A stretch of DNA of 64,000 nt from Achromobacter veterisilvae (GCF_900496975.1 NZ_UFQC01000011.1:140988-204987), one strand, 5' to 3'; counted from the first letter of the stretch, positions 1-11,208 are shown. Notes: a model not told the origin generated them from the sequence alone. A program made the numbers and translations.

Positions 1-1
1 G

Positions 2-340
2 TGCGACGGCGCGTGGTCCACCTGGCACCGCATCCGCGCCGACGAACTCTGGCATTTCCATGCCGGCGCGCCGCTGCATATCCATGTGCTGGCGCCGGAC
101 GGCGGTTACCGGCGCCTGCGGCTGGGCAACACGCTGGAGGACGCCGGGGCCGAGTTCCAGGCGGTCGTCCCGGCCGGTAGCTGGTTCGCTGCCGAATTGG
201 CCGAACCCGGCGGCTACGCGCTGACCGGCTGCACCGTCGCGCCCGGCTTCGAATTCAGCGAGTTCGAACTGGCCGACGCCGCCGAACTGCGCCGCCAGTA
301 TCCGGCCCAGGGCGACCTGATTGCGCGCCTGGCGCGCTAG
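2..340 (+). CDS. cupin (DUF985-type) protein, 5' truncated
   Basis: The frame is open from base 2 and ends at TAG 340, so the start lies upstream of the window. The visible 112 residues read as the C-terminal part of a DUF985 cupin: a WHR...DELWHFHAG segment with the metal-ligand-like His residues, followed by AGSWFAAEL and the family signature GCTVAPGFEFSEFEL. Family members are small beta-barrel proteins, mostly of unknown substrate. An ATG at 86 exists inside the conserved barrel and is not the true start. The stop overlaps the end of the convergent transporter gene by 4 bases. Confidence 0.8.
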   Translation, partial: CDGAWSTWHRIRADELWHFHAGAPLHIHVLAPDGGYRRLRLGNTLEDAGAEFQAVVPAGSWFAAELAEPGGYALTGCTVAPGFEFSEFELADAAELRRQYPAQGDLIARLAR

Positions 341-1251
341 CTGGTCCGCGCCTTCGGCGCCGCGGCTGGCGGCTTTTTCCGGCGCGGAAGCTTGGCCTCG
401 CTGGCGAGCACTCCCGCGACGATGAGGCCCGCGCCCACCAGCGCCAGCGCCGGCAGGCGGTCGCCGGCCAGGCGTCCGACGATGCCGCCCCAGACGGGCT
501 CGCCCGCATAGATGACGGTGGCGCGGGTGGGCGACACGGATTTCTGCGCCCAGTTCATGGTCAGTTGGATGATGGCGCTGGCCAGCCCCAGGCCGATGGC
601 CGCGCCGGCCCACAGCCAGGAGAACGCGGGCACCGATTCCCCCATGGCCGGCATCAGGGCGAACGAGACCAGGCCCGCCGTCAGTAGCTGCACGGCTGTC
701 ACGCGGCGGCTGTCCACCGACTTCGCGAACAGCCCGATCAGGATGATTTCGGCGGCGATGGCCGCGGCCCCGGCCAGCGTCGCGGCTTCGCCGGCGCTGA
801 AATTCAGGGCGCCCGCCTGCGGGCCGGCCAGCAGGACCAGGCCGGCGAAGGCCAGCGCCACGCCGACCCAGCTCATCGGGCCGGGCGGCTTCTTCAGCAC
901 GGCCCATTGCAGCAGCGGCACGATGGGAACGTACAGCGCGGTGATGAAGGCCGATTGGCTGCTGGTGATGGTCTGCAATCCGTAAGTCTGCAGGAAGTAG
1001 CCCAGGAACAGGGCGCTGCCGATGGCGATGCCGGCGCCGATCTCGCGGCGGGTGATCGCGGCCATGTGCTTGCGGAACAGCAGCAGCGCCATGGCCCCGG
1101 CGATCGTGAAGCGGACGCCTACGAAGAACAGCGGCCCGCTGTGCTGCATGGCGATGTGGATGACGAGGAAGGTGCTTCCCCACAGCATGGTGACCAGCAC
1201 CAGGGCGATTTCCTGGCGGGACAGGGCGAACATCGATGTCTTGGACGTCAC
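337..1251 (-). CDS. EamA/DMT-superfamily transporter
   Basis: This 304-residue protein is almost entirely hydrophobic, with about ten predicted membrane helices in two homologous EamA halves. The N-terminal half carries the typical WGSTFLVIHIA segment and the second half ends in YAGEPVWGGIVGRL, the usual end-of-domain motif of RhaT/YdcZ-like drug/metabolite exporters. It should sit in the inner membrane and export a small metabolite; the substrate cannot be inferred. The basic C-terminal tail (RRKK) is cytoplasmic by the positive-inside rule. It is divergent from the MFS gene, with a 275-base intergenic region between their start codons. Confidence 0.85.
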   Translation of the reverse strand: MTSKTSMFALSRQEIALVLVTMLWGSTFLVIHIAMQHSGPLFFVGVRFTIAGAMALLLFRKHMAAITRREIGAGIAIGSALFLGYFLQTYGLQTITSSQSAFITALYVPIVPLLQWAVLKKPPGPMSWVGVALAFAGLVLLAGPQAGALNFSAGEAATLAGAAAIAAEIILIGLFAKSVDSRRVTAVQLLTAGLVSFALMPAMGESVPAFSWLWAGAAIGLGLASAIIQLTMNWAQKSVSPTRATVIYAGEPVWGGIVGRLAGDRLPALALVGAGLIVAGVLASEAKLPRRKKPPAAAPKARTS

Positions 1252-1526
1252 GGCTTACTTTGAGTGCTACGAGTGGGGGCAAATATACTGCGCCGCGCCG
1301 GCCGCGGTGCCCGTTCACCGAACAGGTTCTGGGGGCTTCCGCCTGTTCGGCATATAGCCAGGAGTAATATGACGCGTCCGGCGGCCCTCGGTTGCCGGAT
1401 CACAAGCCGATTCGCGCCTCGTCCTTCCCGCCTTGCCGTCAGCCCCGTCTTCCGCGCGCGCTTCCGGCGGCGTCTACGAACCTGGGCGCGCAAGCGGCCA
1501 CAAGAAGACATCGAGGAGAAGCATAC

Positions 1527-2798
1527 GTGGACAAGCAAGAGTCGGGCGGCTGGTATTTCGGCTGGAATATCGTAGGCGCCGCTACGGCACTCACCCTGTT
1601 GACCGTCGGCCTGCGCATGGGCATCGGGCCGTTTTTCCTGCCCATGGCGGAAAGCCTGGGCTTCACGCGCAGCACGCTGTCGGGCATCGTGGCGATCGGC
1701 ATGCTCTGCTATGGCCTGGGCATGCCGCTGGCGGGTTATCTGGTCAGCACGCAGGGCACGCGCTTCGTGCTGCTGACGGGCGCGGCCATCGTCGTCGCTT
1801 CGTCGATCTGGACGGTGTTCGCCAGCGGGCCCATCGAATTCCTGCTGTCTTTCGGCGTGGCCCTGTCGATCGGCCTGGCCTTCACCAGCCCCGTGGCGCT
1901 GACGCCGGTGATCAGCCGCTGGTTCACGCGCCAGCGCGGCATGGCGCTGTTTTTCCTGTCCACCGGCTCGATGGCCGGCATCGCGCTGATGACGCCCACC
2001 CTGACCTTCGCGATCTCGGCCGTGGGATGGAAGGAAACGCTGCTGGGGTTCGCGGTCCTGTTCGCCCTGCTGACGGTGCCGGTGGCGCTCTTCGTCATGC
2101 GTGACGAAGCGCCCGAACACACGGACCTGCTGCCCCACCAGATCGTCGATAAACCCGGGGCCGCCAAGCCCGCGGCCAAGCGGCCCGCTCCCAATGTGCG
2201 CGACGCCTTGCGCACCTTGCCTTTCTGGCAGGTGGCGCTGGGCCTGTTCGCCTGTGGCTTCAGCATGAACCTGCTGGGCACGCACGGCGTGCCCATGCTG
2301 ATGGACCATGGCTTCGACGCCACCACCAGTTCGCTGGGCATCGGCCTGATCGGCCTGGTGGCGATCTTCAGCACGCTGGTCCTGGGCCGGCTGTCGGACC
2401 AGGTCGAGCGGCGCAACATCCTCGCCGCGATCTACCTGGTGCGCGGGCTGGGATTCTTCGCGCTGGTCATGGTGGGCGCGCATTGGGAACTGTACGCCGC
2501 GGCCACCATCGGCGGCATCGTGTGGGCCGGCAGCGTCGCCTTGTCGTCGGCGATCCTGGCCGACGTCTACGGGATCCGCCTGGTGGGCGTGCTGTACGGC
2601 CTGGCCTACCTGGGCCACCAGGTGGGCGGCATGATCAGTTCATGGCTGGGCGGCTGGGCCTTCGAAGCCTTCGGCACGCATTGGGTCGCCTTCGGCTCGG
2701 CCGGGGCGCTGCTGCTGGCGGCGGCGCTGATCTCCCTGCGCCTGCCGGTGCGCGGCCTGCTGCGCGGGCAGGCGGCAGCCGCCGCCGGCGGACGCTGA
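1527..2798 (+). CDS. MFS transporter
   Basis: Major facilitator protein of 423 residues with twelve predicted membrane helices, a central cytoplasmic loop rich in Pro, Lys and Ala (about residues 190-225), and a typical GLIGLVAIFSTLVLGRLSDQ segment in the second half (compare the MFS G-x-L-x-D motif). I chose the GTG at 1527 because GAGGAGAA lies 6 bases upstream; the longer frame from 1392 adds an Arg/Pro-rich stretch unlike a membrane protein N-terminus. It resembles the monocarboxylate/oxalate-formate antiporter group of MFS proteins. Its position next to CoA-ester catabolic genes suggests uptake of an organic acid (inference). Confidence 0.85.
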   Translation: MDKQESGGWYFGWNIVGAATALTLLTVGLRMGIGPFFLPMAESLGFTRSTLSGIVAIGMLCYGLGMPLAGYLVSTQGTRFVLLTGAAIVVASSIWTVFASGPIEFLLSFGVALSIGLAFTSPVALTPVISRWFTRQRGMALFFLSTGSMAGIALMTPTLTFAISAVGWKETLLGFAVLFALLTVPVALFVMRDEAPEHTDLLPHQIVDKPGAAKPAAKRPAPNVRDALRTLPFWQVALGLFACGFSMNLLGTHGVPMLMDHGFDATTSSLGIGLIGLVAIFSTLVLGRLSDQVERRNILAAIYLVRGLGFFALVMVGAHWELYAAATIGGIVWAGSVALSSAILADVYGIRLVGVLYGLAYLGHQVGGMISSWLGGWAFEAFGTHWVAFGSAGALLLAAALISLRLPVRGLLRGQAAAAAGGR

Positions 2799-2803
2799 GC
2801 CGG

Positions 2804-3676
2804 CTAGCGGTCTTTCAGCAGGGACACCAGTTCGGGCACGTAGCGGTCGCCGCCGCCCTGCGTCACGGCCTGGTCGTAGGTGTGCAGCACGGCCGCGCCG
2901 ATTTCCCGCACGGCGCCCGTTTCGGCGGCCATGGTGTTGTAGTAGGACAGGTCCTTCTGCGCGTTCGACATGAAGAACCGCAGCGAGGACGGGTCCTGTT
3001 CCAGCAGGTACGGCTTGATGCGCTCCAGCGCCACGCCGCCTCCGCCGCCCTTGGCCAGCACGTCGGCGAACACGGCGGGATCGATATCCGCGCGCAGCGC
3101 GCAGGCCGCCGCTTCCGACAACAGGGCGATCACGCCCAGCGACACGTAGTTGTGCAGCAGCTTCATGCGGTGGCCGGCGCCCACGGGGCCGGCGTGCGTG
3201 ATGTTCTCGGCAAAGCAGGCCAGCAAGGGCTTGCATTCCTCGAACAGCGCCGCCTCGCCGCCCACCAGCAGGTTGAGCCGGCCTTCGGCGGCTTCCTTGG
3301 GGGTGCGCGTCATCGGCGCATCCAGGAAGCGGCCGCCGGCTTGCGCCACGGCCTGCGCCACCTTTTCGGTGGAGGAGGGGATGGCGGTGGAGCAGTCGAT
3401 GATGACCGTGCCGGGCCGCAGGCCTTCCAGCACGCCTCCCGCCGACAGCAGCACGGCTTCGACCTGCGGGCTGCCGGTGACGCACAGGATGATCACGTCG
3501 GACTGCGCCGCCAGCGAGGCGCCATCGGCGACGCTGGCCGCCCCGGCGGCCTTCAGCGCGTCCAGCGGCTGGTTGCCGGGGTGTTCGAGCACCGTCAGCG
3601 CGTGACCGTGCTTGACCAGATTGCTTGCGATGCCATGGCCCATGAGGCCGATTCCAACCATGCCGACTTTCGCCAT
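2804..3676 (-). CDS. 3-hydroxyisobutyrate dehydrogenase-like NAD(P) oxidoreductase
   Basis: A 290-residue beta-hydroxyacid dehydrogenase. The N-terminal Rossmann motif GMVGIGLMG is at residues 5-13, the substrate-binding IIDCSTAIPSST segment at about 92-103, and the family catalytic lysine is K172 in a GHRMKLLHN context. The family oxidises 3-hydroxyisobutyrate, tartronate semialdehyde or related hydroxyacids; the exact substrate is unknown. The ATG at 3676 is chosen because the Rossmann fold begins immediately after it. The longer upstream extension of the frame has no family resemblance. It is convergent with the MFS gene and divergent from the acyl-CoA operon. Confidence 0.85.
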   Translation of the reverse strand: MAKVGMVGIGLMGHGIASNLVKHGHALTVLEHPGNQPLDALKAAGAASVADGASLAAQSDVIILCVTGSPQVEAVLLSAGGVLEGLRPGTVIIDCSTAIPSSTEKVAQAVAQAGGRFLDAPMTRTPKEAAEGRLNLLVGGEAALFEECKPLLACFAENITHAGPVGAGHRMKLLHNYVSLGVIALLSEAAACALRADIDPAVFADVLAKGGGGGVALERIKPYLLEQDPSSLRFFMSNAQKDLSYYNTMAAETGAVREIGAAVLHTYDQAVTQGGGDRYVPELVSLLKDR

Positions 3677-3886
3677 CTTCCAGTGCTCCTGCCATGTAAG
3701 GGTGTTTGTTATCGCGTAAATCTTACTCCGACTCGCGGCGCTTCGAATATGCCGAAAGAAGCCTTCGAATCTTTCGGATGGTAAGCGGCGGGAGCCATTC
3801 CTAAAATCGTTCCACTGCCGCGGGCCATGCCTGGCGCGGATCGAAATACAACGGAGACAGCCGCCCGCCGGGCGGAACACATCAGC

Positions 3887-4279
3887 ATGCCGCAAACCGA
3901 AAACGAGCCGGCCCCCAGCGCCGAACGACACTATTTCGAGCAGCTCGCGCAGGGCCGCTTCGTCATCCCGCGATGCCAGGCCTGCGCCCGGCACCATTTC
4001 TATCCCAGAGTGGTCTGCCCGCATTGCGGGTCCGACTCGCTTCGGTGGGTCGAGCCCAGCGGCCGGGGCGAGGTCTATTCCTCGACCGTCGTGCGCGGCA
4101 AGGGCGGCGATTACACCGTCTGCCTGGTGGACCTGGACGAGGGCCCGCGCCTGATGAGCCGCGTGGTGGACATGCCCGTGGAGGCCGTGGCCATCGGCCT
4201 GCGGGTCCGCGCAAGGATCGACGCCGTGGACGGCGCGCCGCTGCTGGTATTCGTGGCGCAGACGGAGGAACGGGCATGA
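3887..4279 (+). CDS. DUF35 OB-fold/zinc-ribbon protein
   Basis: A 130-residue DUF35 protein. The N-terminal rubredoxin-like zinc ribbon has cysteines at 30, 33, 44 and 47, followed by a C-terminal OB-fold (about 55-125). Such proteins bind CoA esters and work as partners of thiolase-like enzymes, stimulating acyl transfer or, in the steroid-degrading Ltp2-ChsH2 pair, aldol cleavage. Its stop overlaps the thiolase-like start by ATGA, so the two are translationally coupled and probably form a complex. The start could also be the ATG at 3827, but similarity begins after 3887. Confidence 0.85.
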   Translation: MPQTENEPAPSAERHYFEQLAQGRFVIPRCQACARHHFYPRVVCPHCGSDSLRWVEPSGRGEVYSSTVVRGKGGDYTVCLVDLDEGPRLMSRVVDMPVEAVAIGLRVRARIDAVDGAPLLVFVAQTEERA

Positions 4280-5436
4280 GCCGAAGCCATCGCGGCGCGA
4301 TCGCCGTCCTGGGAACCGGCATGGCCGGACTGGGCGATTGCCAAGGCCGTACCGAACAGGAAATCATCGCGCAGGCGTCCCACCGCGCCGTGGCCGCCAG
4401 CGGCCTGAAGATGCAGGATATCGACGGCATCATCACTTCCAGTCTGACCTCGCCATGGTGGGTGATGCGGATGGCGGAGTACCTGGGGATCCGGCCTCGC
4501 TTCTCCGACAGCACCATGTTCGGCGGATCGTCGTTCATCGCCGACCTGAAGATCGCGGCGATGGCCATCGAGGCCGGCCAGTGCGACCACGTGCTGGTCT
4601 GCTACGGAGCCAATCCGCGCAGCGCGCCCAGCAGCACGCAGATCAACCAGATGCGGGCGGCGCTGGATCCGCAGCCCTACGAGCACCCCTACAAGCCGTT
4701 CAACCCGGTATCCAGCTACGCGCTGGCGGCCGCGCGCCACATGCACCAGTACGGCACCACCCGGCGGCAACTGGCCGAGGTCGCGGTGGCGGCGCGCAAA
4801 TGGGCGCAGTTGAATCCCGACGCCTTCCTGCGCACGCCGCTCACGATCGACGAGGTGCTGGGCGCGAAGATGATCTCGGACCCCCTGACCGTGCGCGATT
4901 GCTGCCTGGTGACCGACGGCGCGGGCGCCTTCGTGGTCGCGCGCGCCGACCGGGCCCGCGATCTGCATCCGCGTCCCATCTACGTGCTGGGCACCGGCCA
5001 TGCGCACTGGCACCGCCAGATATCGTGCATGCCCGACGTTACCGTCACCCCGGCGGTGGACTCCGGCCGGACCGCGTTCGCCGAGGCGGGGCTGACGCCC
5101 GCCGATATCGACCTGGTCGAACTCTACGACGCCTTCACCATCAACCCCATCCTTTTCCTGGAAGACCTGGGCTTCTGCGCCAAGGGAGAGGGCGGCGCTT
5201 TCATCGGCGGCGGGCGCATCGAGCCGGGCGGCGACCTGCCGATGAACACCAACGGCGGCGGGCTGTCGTTCACCCATCCCGGCATGTACAGCATTTTCCT
5301 GGTGATCGAGGCCGTGGCGCAACTGCGCCGCGAGGCGGGCGAGCGCCAGGTGCCCAAGGCCGATGTCGCGCTGGTGCACGGCAACGGCGGGGTGCTGTCC
5401 AGCCAGGCCACCGCCATTCTTTCCCATTCCCTGTGA
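4276..5436 (+). CDS. thiolase-like / SCP2-type lipid-transfer protein lacking the active Cys
   Basis: A 386-residue member of the thiolase superfamily. Where biosynthetic and degradative thiolases have the nucleophilic cysteine (C-G-S-G), this protein has MFGGSSF at residues 81-87, with Gly83 in the Cys position. The C-terminal half has the ELYDAFTINP segment and GGGLSFTHPG, typical of lipid-transfer-type thiolases. Loss of the cysteine argues against ordinary Claisen cleavage. Known Cys-less relatives such as Ltp2 act as retro-aldolases together with a DUF35 partner. The preceding gene encodes a DUF35 protein and overlaps by 4 bases, which supports an aldolase role (inference). The next gene starts at the stop codon (TGATG). 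Confidence 0.8.
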   Translation: MSRSHRGAIAVLGTGMAGLGDCQGRTEQEIIAQASHRAVAASGLKMQDIDGIITSSLTSPWWVMRMAEYLGIRPRFSDSTMFGGSSFIADLKIAAMAIEAGQCDHVLVCYGANPRSAPSSTQINQMRAALDPQPYEHPYKPFNPVSSYALAAARHMHQYGTTRRQLAEVAVAARKWAQLNPDAFLRTPLTIDEVLGAKMISDPLTVRDCCLVTDGAGAFVVARADRARDLHPRPIYVLGTGHAHWHRQISCMPDVTVTPAVDSGRTAFAEAGLTPADIDLVELYDAFTINPILFLEDLGFCAKGEGGAFIGGGRIEPGGDLPMNTNGGGLSFTHPGMYSIFLVIEAVAQLRREAGERQVPKADVALVHGNGGVLSSQATAILSHSL

Positions 5437-6134
5437 TGCACGCCATGATGAACAAGACAGTCGATTCCGCCGCGCAGGCCGTGGCGGATATTCCGGACGG
5501 CGCCACCGTCCTGGTCAGCGGGTTCGGCCTGTCCGGACAACCCGTCGAATTGCTCGACGCGCTGGTGGAGCATGGCGCGCGCGGCTTGACCGTGGTGTGC
5601 AACAACAGCGGCGCCTGCGACAGCGGCCTGGCCCGCCTGATCCGGCTGGGCCGCGTGCGCAAGCTGATCGCCTCGTATCCGCGCGGCGCGGAGTCGCAGG
5701 CCTTCGAGTCGGCCTACGCCGACGGACTGATCGACTACGAATGCGTGCCGCAGGGCACGCTGGCCGAGCGCCTGCGGGCGGCCGGGTCGGGCCTGGGCGG
5801 CTTCTTCACGCCCACCGGCTACGGCACCTTGCTGGCCGAAGGCAAGGAGACGCGGATCATCAAGGGCGTGGGCCACGTGTTCGAGGAGCCCCTGCATGCC
5901 GACTACGCGCTCGTGAAGGCCTACTGCGCGGATCCCATGGGCAATCTCGTCTACCGCAAGGCGGGACGCAACTTCGGCCCGCTCATGTGCATGGCGGCGG
6001 CCACCGCCGTCGTCCAGGTCCATGCGCTGGCGGAGGTCGGCGGCCTGGATCCCGAGCACATCGTCACGCCCGGCATCTTCGTGCAGCGCGTGCTGCGCAT
6101 TCCCGACGCCCAATTGACCGGAGCCCTGCAATGA
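5436..6134 (+). CDS. 3-oxoacid CoA-transferase, subunit A
   Basis: Alpha subunit of a class I CoA-transferase, 232 residues. It has the CoA-binding GFGLSGQP segment near the N-terminus, the VCNNSGACDSGLARL stretch, and the GTLAERLRAAGSGLGGFFTPTG region typical of SctA/ScoA/PcaI proteins. It moves CoA between acids such as succinyl-CoA and a 3-oxoacid. Start codons at 5436, 5445 and 5448 are possible; 5436 gives a TGATG junction with the preceding stop. It overlaps the beta subunit by 4 bases. It resembles the true transferases and not the related steroid hydrolase IpdAB, but substrate cannot be read from sequence. Confidence 0.88.
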   Translation: MHAMMNKTVDSAAQAVADIPDGATVLVSGFGLSGQPVELLDALVEHGARGLTVVCNNSGACDSGLARLIRLGRVRKLIASYPRGAESQAFESAYADGLIDYECVPQGTLAERLRAAGSGLGGFFTPTGYGTLLAEGKETRIIKGVGHVFEEPLHADYALVKAYCADPMGNLVYRKAGRNFGPLMCMAAATAVVQVHALAEVGGLDPEHIVTPGIFVQRVLRIPDAQLTGALQ

Positions 6135-6793
6135 CCCAACGATATTCCCGCGAGGACATCGCGCGCCGCGCCGCGGCCGACATCCCTGCCGGTTCCTACG
6201 TCAACCTGGGCATCGGCCTGCCCGTCAGGGCGCTGGACTACTGGACGCCGGCGCATGGCGTCATCGTCCACAGCGAGAACGGCATCCTCGGCATGCGGGC
6301 GCGCTCGGACGCCGATCCGGTCGATCCGGACCTGACCAACGCGGCCAAGCAGAACGTCGCCATGGCCGCGGGCGGCAGCTTCTTCAACCACGCGGACTCT
6401 TTCGCCATGATGCGCGGCGGCCACCTGGACTATTGCATCCTGGGCGCCTACCAGGTCTCGGAGACCGGCGACCTGGCCAATTGGTCGCTGGGACAGCCTG
6501 GCGTCGCCGCGGCGGTCGGCGGCGCCATGGACCTGGCCGTGGGGGCCAAGCGGGTCCACGTGCTGATGGAACACCTGACCCGCGAAGGCGTGCCGCGCCT
6601 GCGCCGGGTATGCGACCTGCCGCTGACGGGCGCGGCGTGCGTGGACCGGGTCTATACCGACCTCGCCACGCTCGACGTCACGCCCGAGGGTTTCGTGGTG
6701 CGCGACATGGCCCCGGGCCTGACGCGCGCCGCGCTGCAGGCCGCGACCGACGCGCCGCTGCGTTTCGCGGAGGATCTGCGCGATGCCGAATGA
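6131..6793 (+). CDS. 3-oxoacid CoA-transferase, subunit B
   Basis: Beta subunit of a class I CoA-transferase, 220 residues. The conserved SENGILG motif at 48-54 supplies Glu49, the residue that forms the glutamyl-CoA thioester in this family. The NLGIGLPV motif (25-32) and the Gly-rich GQPGVAAAVGGAMDL segment are also typical. It pairs with the upstream subunit A (ATGA overlap) to activate or deactivate an acid by CoA exchange in the cytoplasm. The last 11 bases overlap the acyl-CoA dehydrogenase start, so this is one tightly coupled operon. Confidence 0.9.
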   Translation: MTQRYSREDIARRAAADIPAGSYVNLGIGLPVRALDYWTPAHGVIVHSENGILGMRARSDADPVDPDLTNAAKQNVAMAAGGSFFNHADSFAMMRGGHLDYCILGAYQVSETGDLANWSLGQPGVAAAVGGAMDLAVGAKRVHVLMEHLTREGVPRLRRVCDLPLTGAACVDRVYTDLATLDVTPEGFVVRDMAPGLTRAALQAATDAPLRFAEDLRDAE

Positions 6794-9080
6794 CGTTTCG
6801 CTGGAGGATTTCCGCGGCGAGGTCCGCGCGTTCCTGCGCGAGCGCCTGCCCGCCGACCTGCGGCGCAAGGTGCTGGACCACCAGCGGCTGGACAAGCAGG
6901 ATTTCCTGCGCTGGCACCGCATCCTGCATGAAAAGGGCTGGGTCGCGCCGAACTGGCCGGCCGAGCACGGGGGCGCGGACTGGAGCATAGGCCAGCGCAA
7001 CGCATTCGACGAAGAATGCGCGCTGGCGGGCGCGCCCGAAACCGTGCCCTTCGGGCTGCGCATGGTCGCGCCCGTCATCATGGCCTACGGCTCGGACTGG
7101 CAGAAAAGCCACTTCCTGCCGCGCATCCTGAGCGGGGAGGACTGGTGGTGCCAGGGGTATTCCGAGCCGGGCGCCGGCTCCGACCTCGCGTCGCTGGCCA
7201 CCCGCGCCCGCCGCGAAGGCGACGTCTTCGTGGTGAACGGCCAGAAAACCTGGACGACCTACGCCCAATACGCCGACATGATGTTCTGCCTGGCGCGGAC
7301 CAATCCCGACGCCAAGGCGCAGGAGGGCATTTCCTTCCTGCTCATCGACATGCGCAGTCCCGGCGTGTCGCTGCGGCCGATCCGGACGCTGGACGGCGGC
7401 GAAGAGATCAACGAAGTCTTCCTCGACGACGTGAGGGTGCCCGCGTCGCACCTGGTCGGCGAAGTGGACCGGGGCTGGACCTATGCCAAGTACCTGTTGT
7501 CGCACGAACGCTTCGGCGCGGCGCGGGTGGGGCGCGCCAAACGGGAACTGGGCCACCTGCAGCGGCTGGCGGCCAAGCGCAAGGCGGACGGCCGGCCGCT
7601 GGCCGAAGACCCCGTGTTCGCCCAGCGGCTGGCGCAACTGGAGATCGACACCCTGGCGCTGGAGCAGACCAATCTGCGGCTGATCGCGCGCGACCAGCGC
7701 GGCGCCGGACACGGCGCGGAAGCCTCGATACTGAAGTACCTGGGGTCCACGCTGGCGCAGCGCATCAGCGAGGCGCTGGTCGACACCGCCGGCACGCACG
7801 CGCTCGCCTATCGCTCCGACGCGCTGGAGCGCGATTATGCGCAAGGCGGCCCGACCCTGGAAGAAGAACTGGAAGCCATGCCCGGCTTCTACCTGAATCT
7901 GCGCAAGATCTCGATCTACGGCGGAACGGACGAGGTCCAGAAGAACATCATCGCCAAGCTCGCGCTGGGCGAGGCCGACGACTATACCGACGACCAGCGC
8001 GCGCTCGACGACGCCGTCGGACGATATCTGCAAGGGGAATACCCGCCGCCGGCGGCCCGGGCGGCGCTGCCGGCCGACGCGGACCCCGAGGCCTCGCCGC
8101 ACTGGCGCGCCTTTGCCGACATGGGGCTGCTCGGGCTGGGGCTGCCGGCGTCGGCCGGCGGGATGGGGGGCGGGCTTGGCGACCTGTGCGTGCTGATGCA
8201 GCGTTTCGGCCGTCATCGGGTGACCGAACCGTACGACGCCAGCGCGCTGCTTTGCGGCCAGATGCTGTCGCGCCTGCCCGAGAGCGGGCGGGCGCAAGCC
8301 CTGCTGGCCGGTATCGCGCAGGGATCGGCGCCGCTGCTGGCCCATGCGGAGCCGGATTCGGATTGGCCGCTGGACGCGCCCTGCGCGACGGCGGAGCGCG
8401 ATGGCGGCGGCTGGGTGCTGAACGGCGTCAAACGGCGCGTTCCCTACGGAGCGGGCGCCCGGCAGTTGCTGGTCACGGCGCGCGATGCCGAGGGGATGGC
8501 CGTATTCCTGGTCGAGGCCGGCGCGGCGGGGCTGGAGCGCCACGGCGCGCCCGGACTGGACGGCCGCCCCTACGCGGACATCGTGCTGAAGGGTTGCCGC
8601 GTCGATGCCGATGCCCGCCTGGGCCTGGCGGGCGAAGCCCTGGAACGGGCGGCCGACGCCACGCGGGTGGCCCTGTGCGCGGAAGCGCTGGGCGCCATGC
8701 AGGCGCTGCTGGACGCCACCCGCGATCACGTGGCCGCTCGCCGCCAGTTCGGCCAGCCGCTGGGCCGCTTCCAGGCGGTGCAGCACAGGCTGGTGGACAT
8801 GCTGCTGGCGCTGGAGCAGGCGCGCTCGCTGACCTGGCTGGCGGCCGGCGCGGACCAGGCCGATGCGCGGCATTGGGCCCGTCTGGTGTCGGCAGCCAAG
8901 GCCAGTTGCGGCGCGGCCGCGCGCTACATCGGCCAGCAGAGCATCCAACTGCATGGCGGCATGGGCATGACGGACGAGCTGCCCGTGGGCCATTACGTCA
9001 AACGCCTGCTGGCCATCGAACACACGCTGGGCGACGCCCGCCACCATCTCAACCGCTATCAGCGGCTGGCGACGGCCTGA
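6783..9080 (+). CDS. fused double acyl-CoA dehydrogenase
   Basis: A 765-residue protein containing two complete acyl-CoA dehydrogenase units in tandem; normal family members have about 380-400 residues. Unit 1 (1-405) has the flavin-binding QGYSEPGAGSDLAS and NGQKTWTT stretches and a C-terminal YGGTDEV at 379-385. Unit 2 (about 420-765) is more divergent, with weak mid-domain motifs but a clear ARRQFGQPLGRFQAVQH and LHGGMGMTDELPVGHY C-terminus. Bacterial steroid degraders use alpha2beta2 dehydrogenase pairs or fused equivalents (FadE34 type) for bulky side chains. By analogy this fusion may take a bulky or cyclic acyl-CoA (inference). FAD enzyme, cytoplasmic. Confidence 0.88.
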   Translation: MPNDVSLEDFRGEVRAFLRERLPADLRRKVLDHQRLDKQDFLRWHRILHEKGWVAPNWPAEHGGADWSIGQRNAFDEECALAGAPETVPFGLRMVAPVIMAYGSDWQKSHFLPRILSGEDWWCQGYSEPGAGSDLASLATRARREGDVFVVNGQKTWTTYAQYADMMFCLARTNPDAKAQEGISFLLIDMRSPGVSLRPIRTLDGGEEINEVFLDDVRVPASHLVGEVDRGWTYAKYLLSHERFGAARVGRAKRELGHLQRLAAKRKADGRPLAEDPVFAQRLAQLEIDTLALEQTNLRLIARDQRGAGHGAEASILKYLGSTLAQRISEALVDTAGTHALAYRSDALERDYAQGGPTLEEELEAMPGFYLNLRKISIYGGTDEVQKNIIAKLALGEADDYTDDQRALDDAVGRYLQGEYPPPAARAALPADADPEASPHWRAFADMGLLGLGLPASAGGMGGGLGDLCVLMQRFGRHRVTEPYDASALLCGQMLSRLPESGRAQALLAGIAQGSAPLLAHAEPDSDWPLDAPCATAERDGGGWVLNGVKRRVPYGAGARQLLVTARDAEGMAVFLVEAGAAGLERHGAPGLDGRPYADIVLKGCRVDADARLGLAGEALERAADATRVALCAEALGAMQALLDATRDHVAARRQFGQPLGRFQAVQHRLVDMLLALEQARSLTWLAAGADQADARHWARLVSAAKASCGAAARYIGQQSIQLHGGMGMTDELPVGHYVKRLLAIEHTLGDARHHLNRYQRLATA

Positions 9081-9105
9081 GCCGCGCCGCCGAAAGGGTA
9101 TACCC

Positions 9106-11208
<2,103 letters not shown>

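Noticed and set aside
1369..1575. Arg-rich 68-codon frame with a good AGGAG site upstream of the MFS gene
   Set aside because: It overlaps the MFS start in another frame, is extremely basic and has no domain. It may be a leader peptide but the evidence is only the ribosome-binding site.
2483..3784. Long + strand frame of 433 codons
   Set aside because: It is a high-GC shadow of the MFS gene and of the reverse hydroxyacid dehydrogenase; Arg/His/Gly-rich, no domain.
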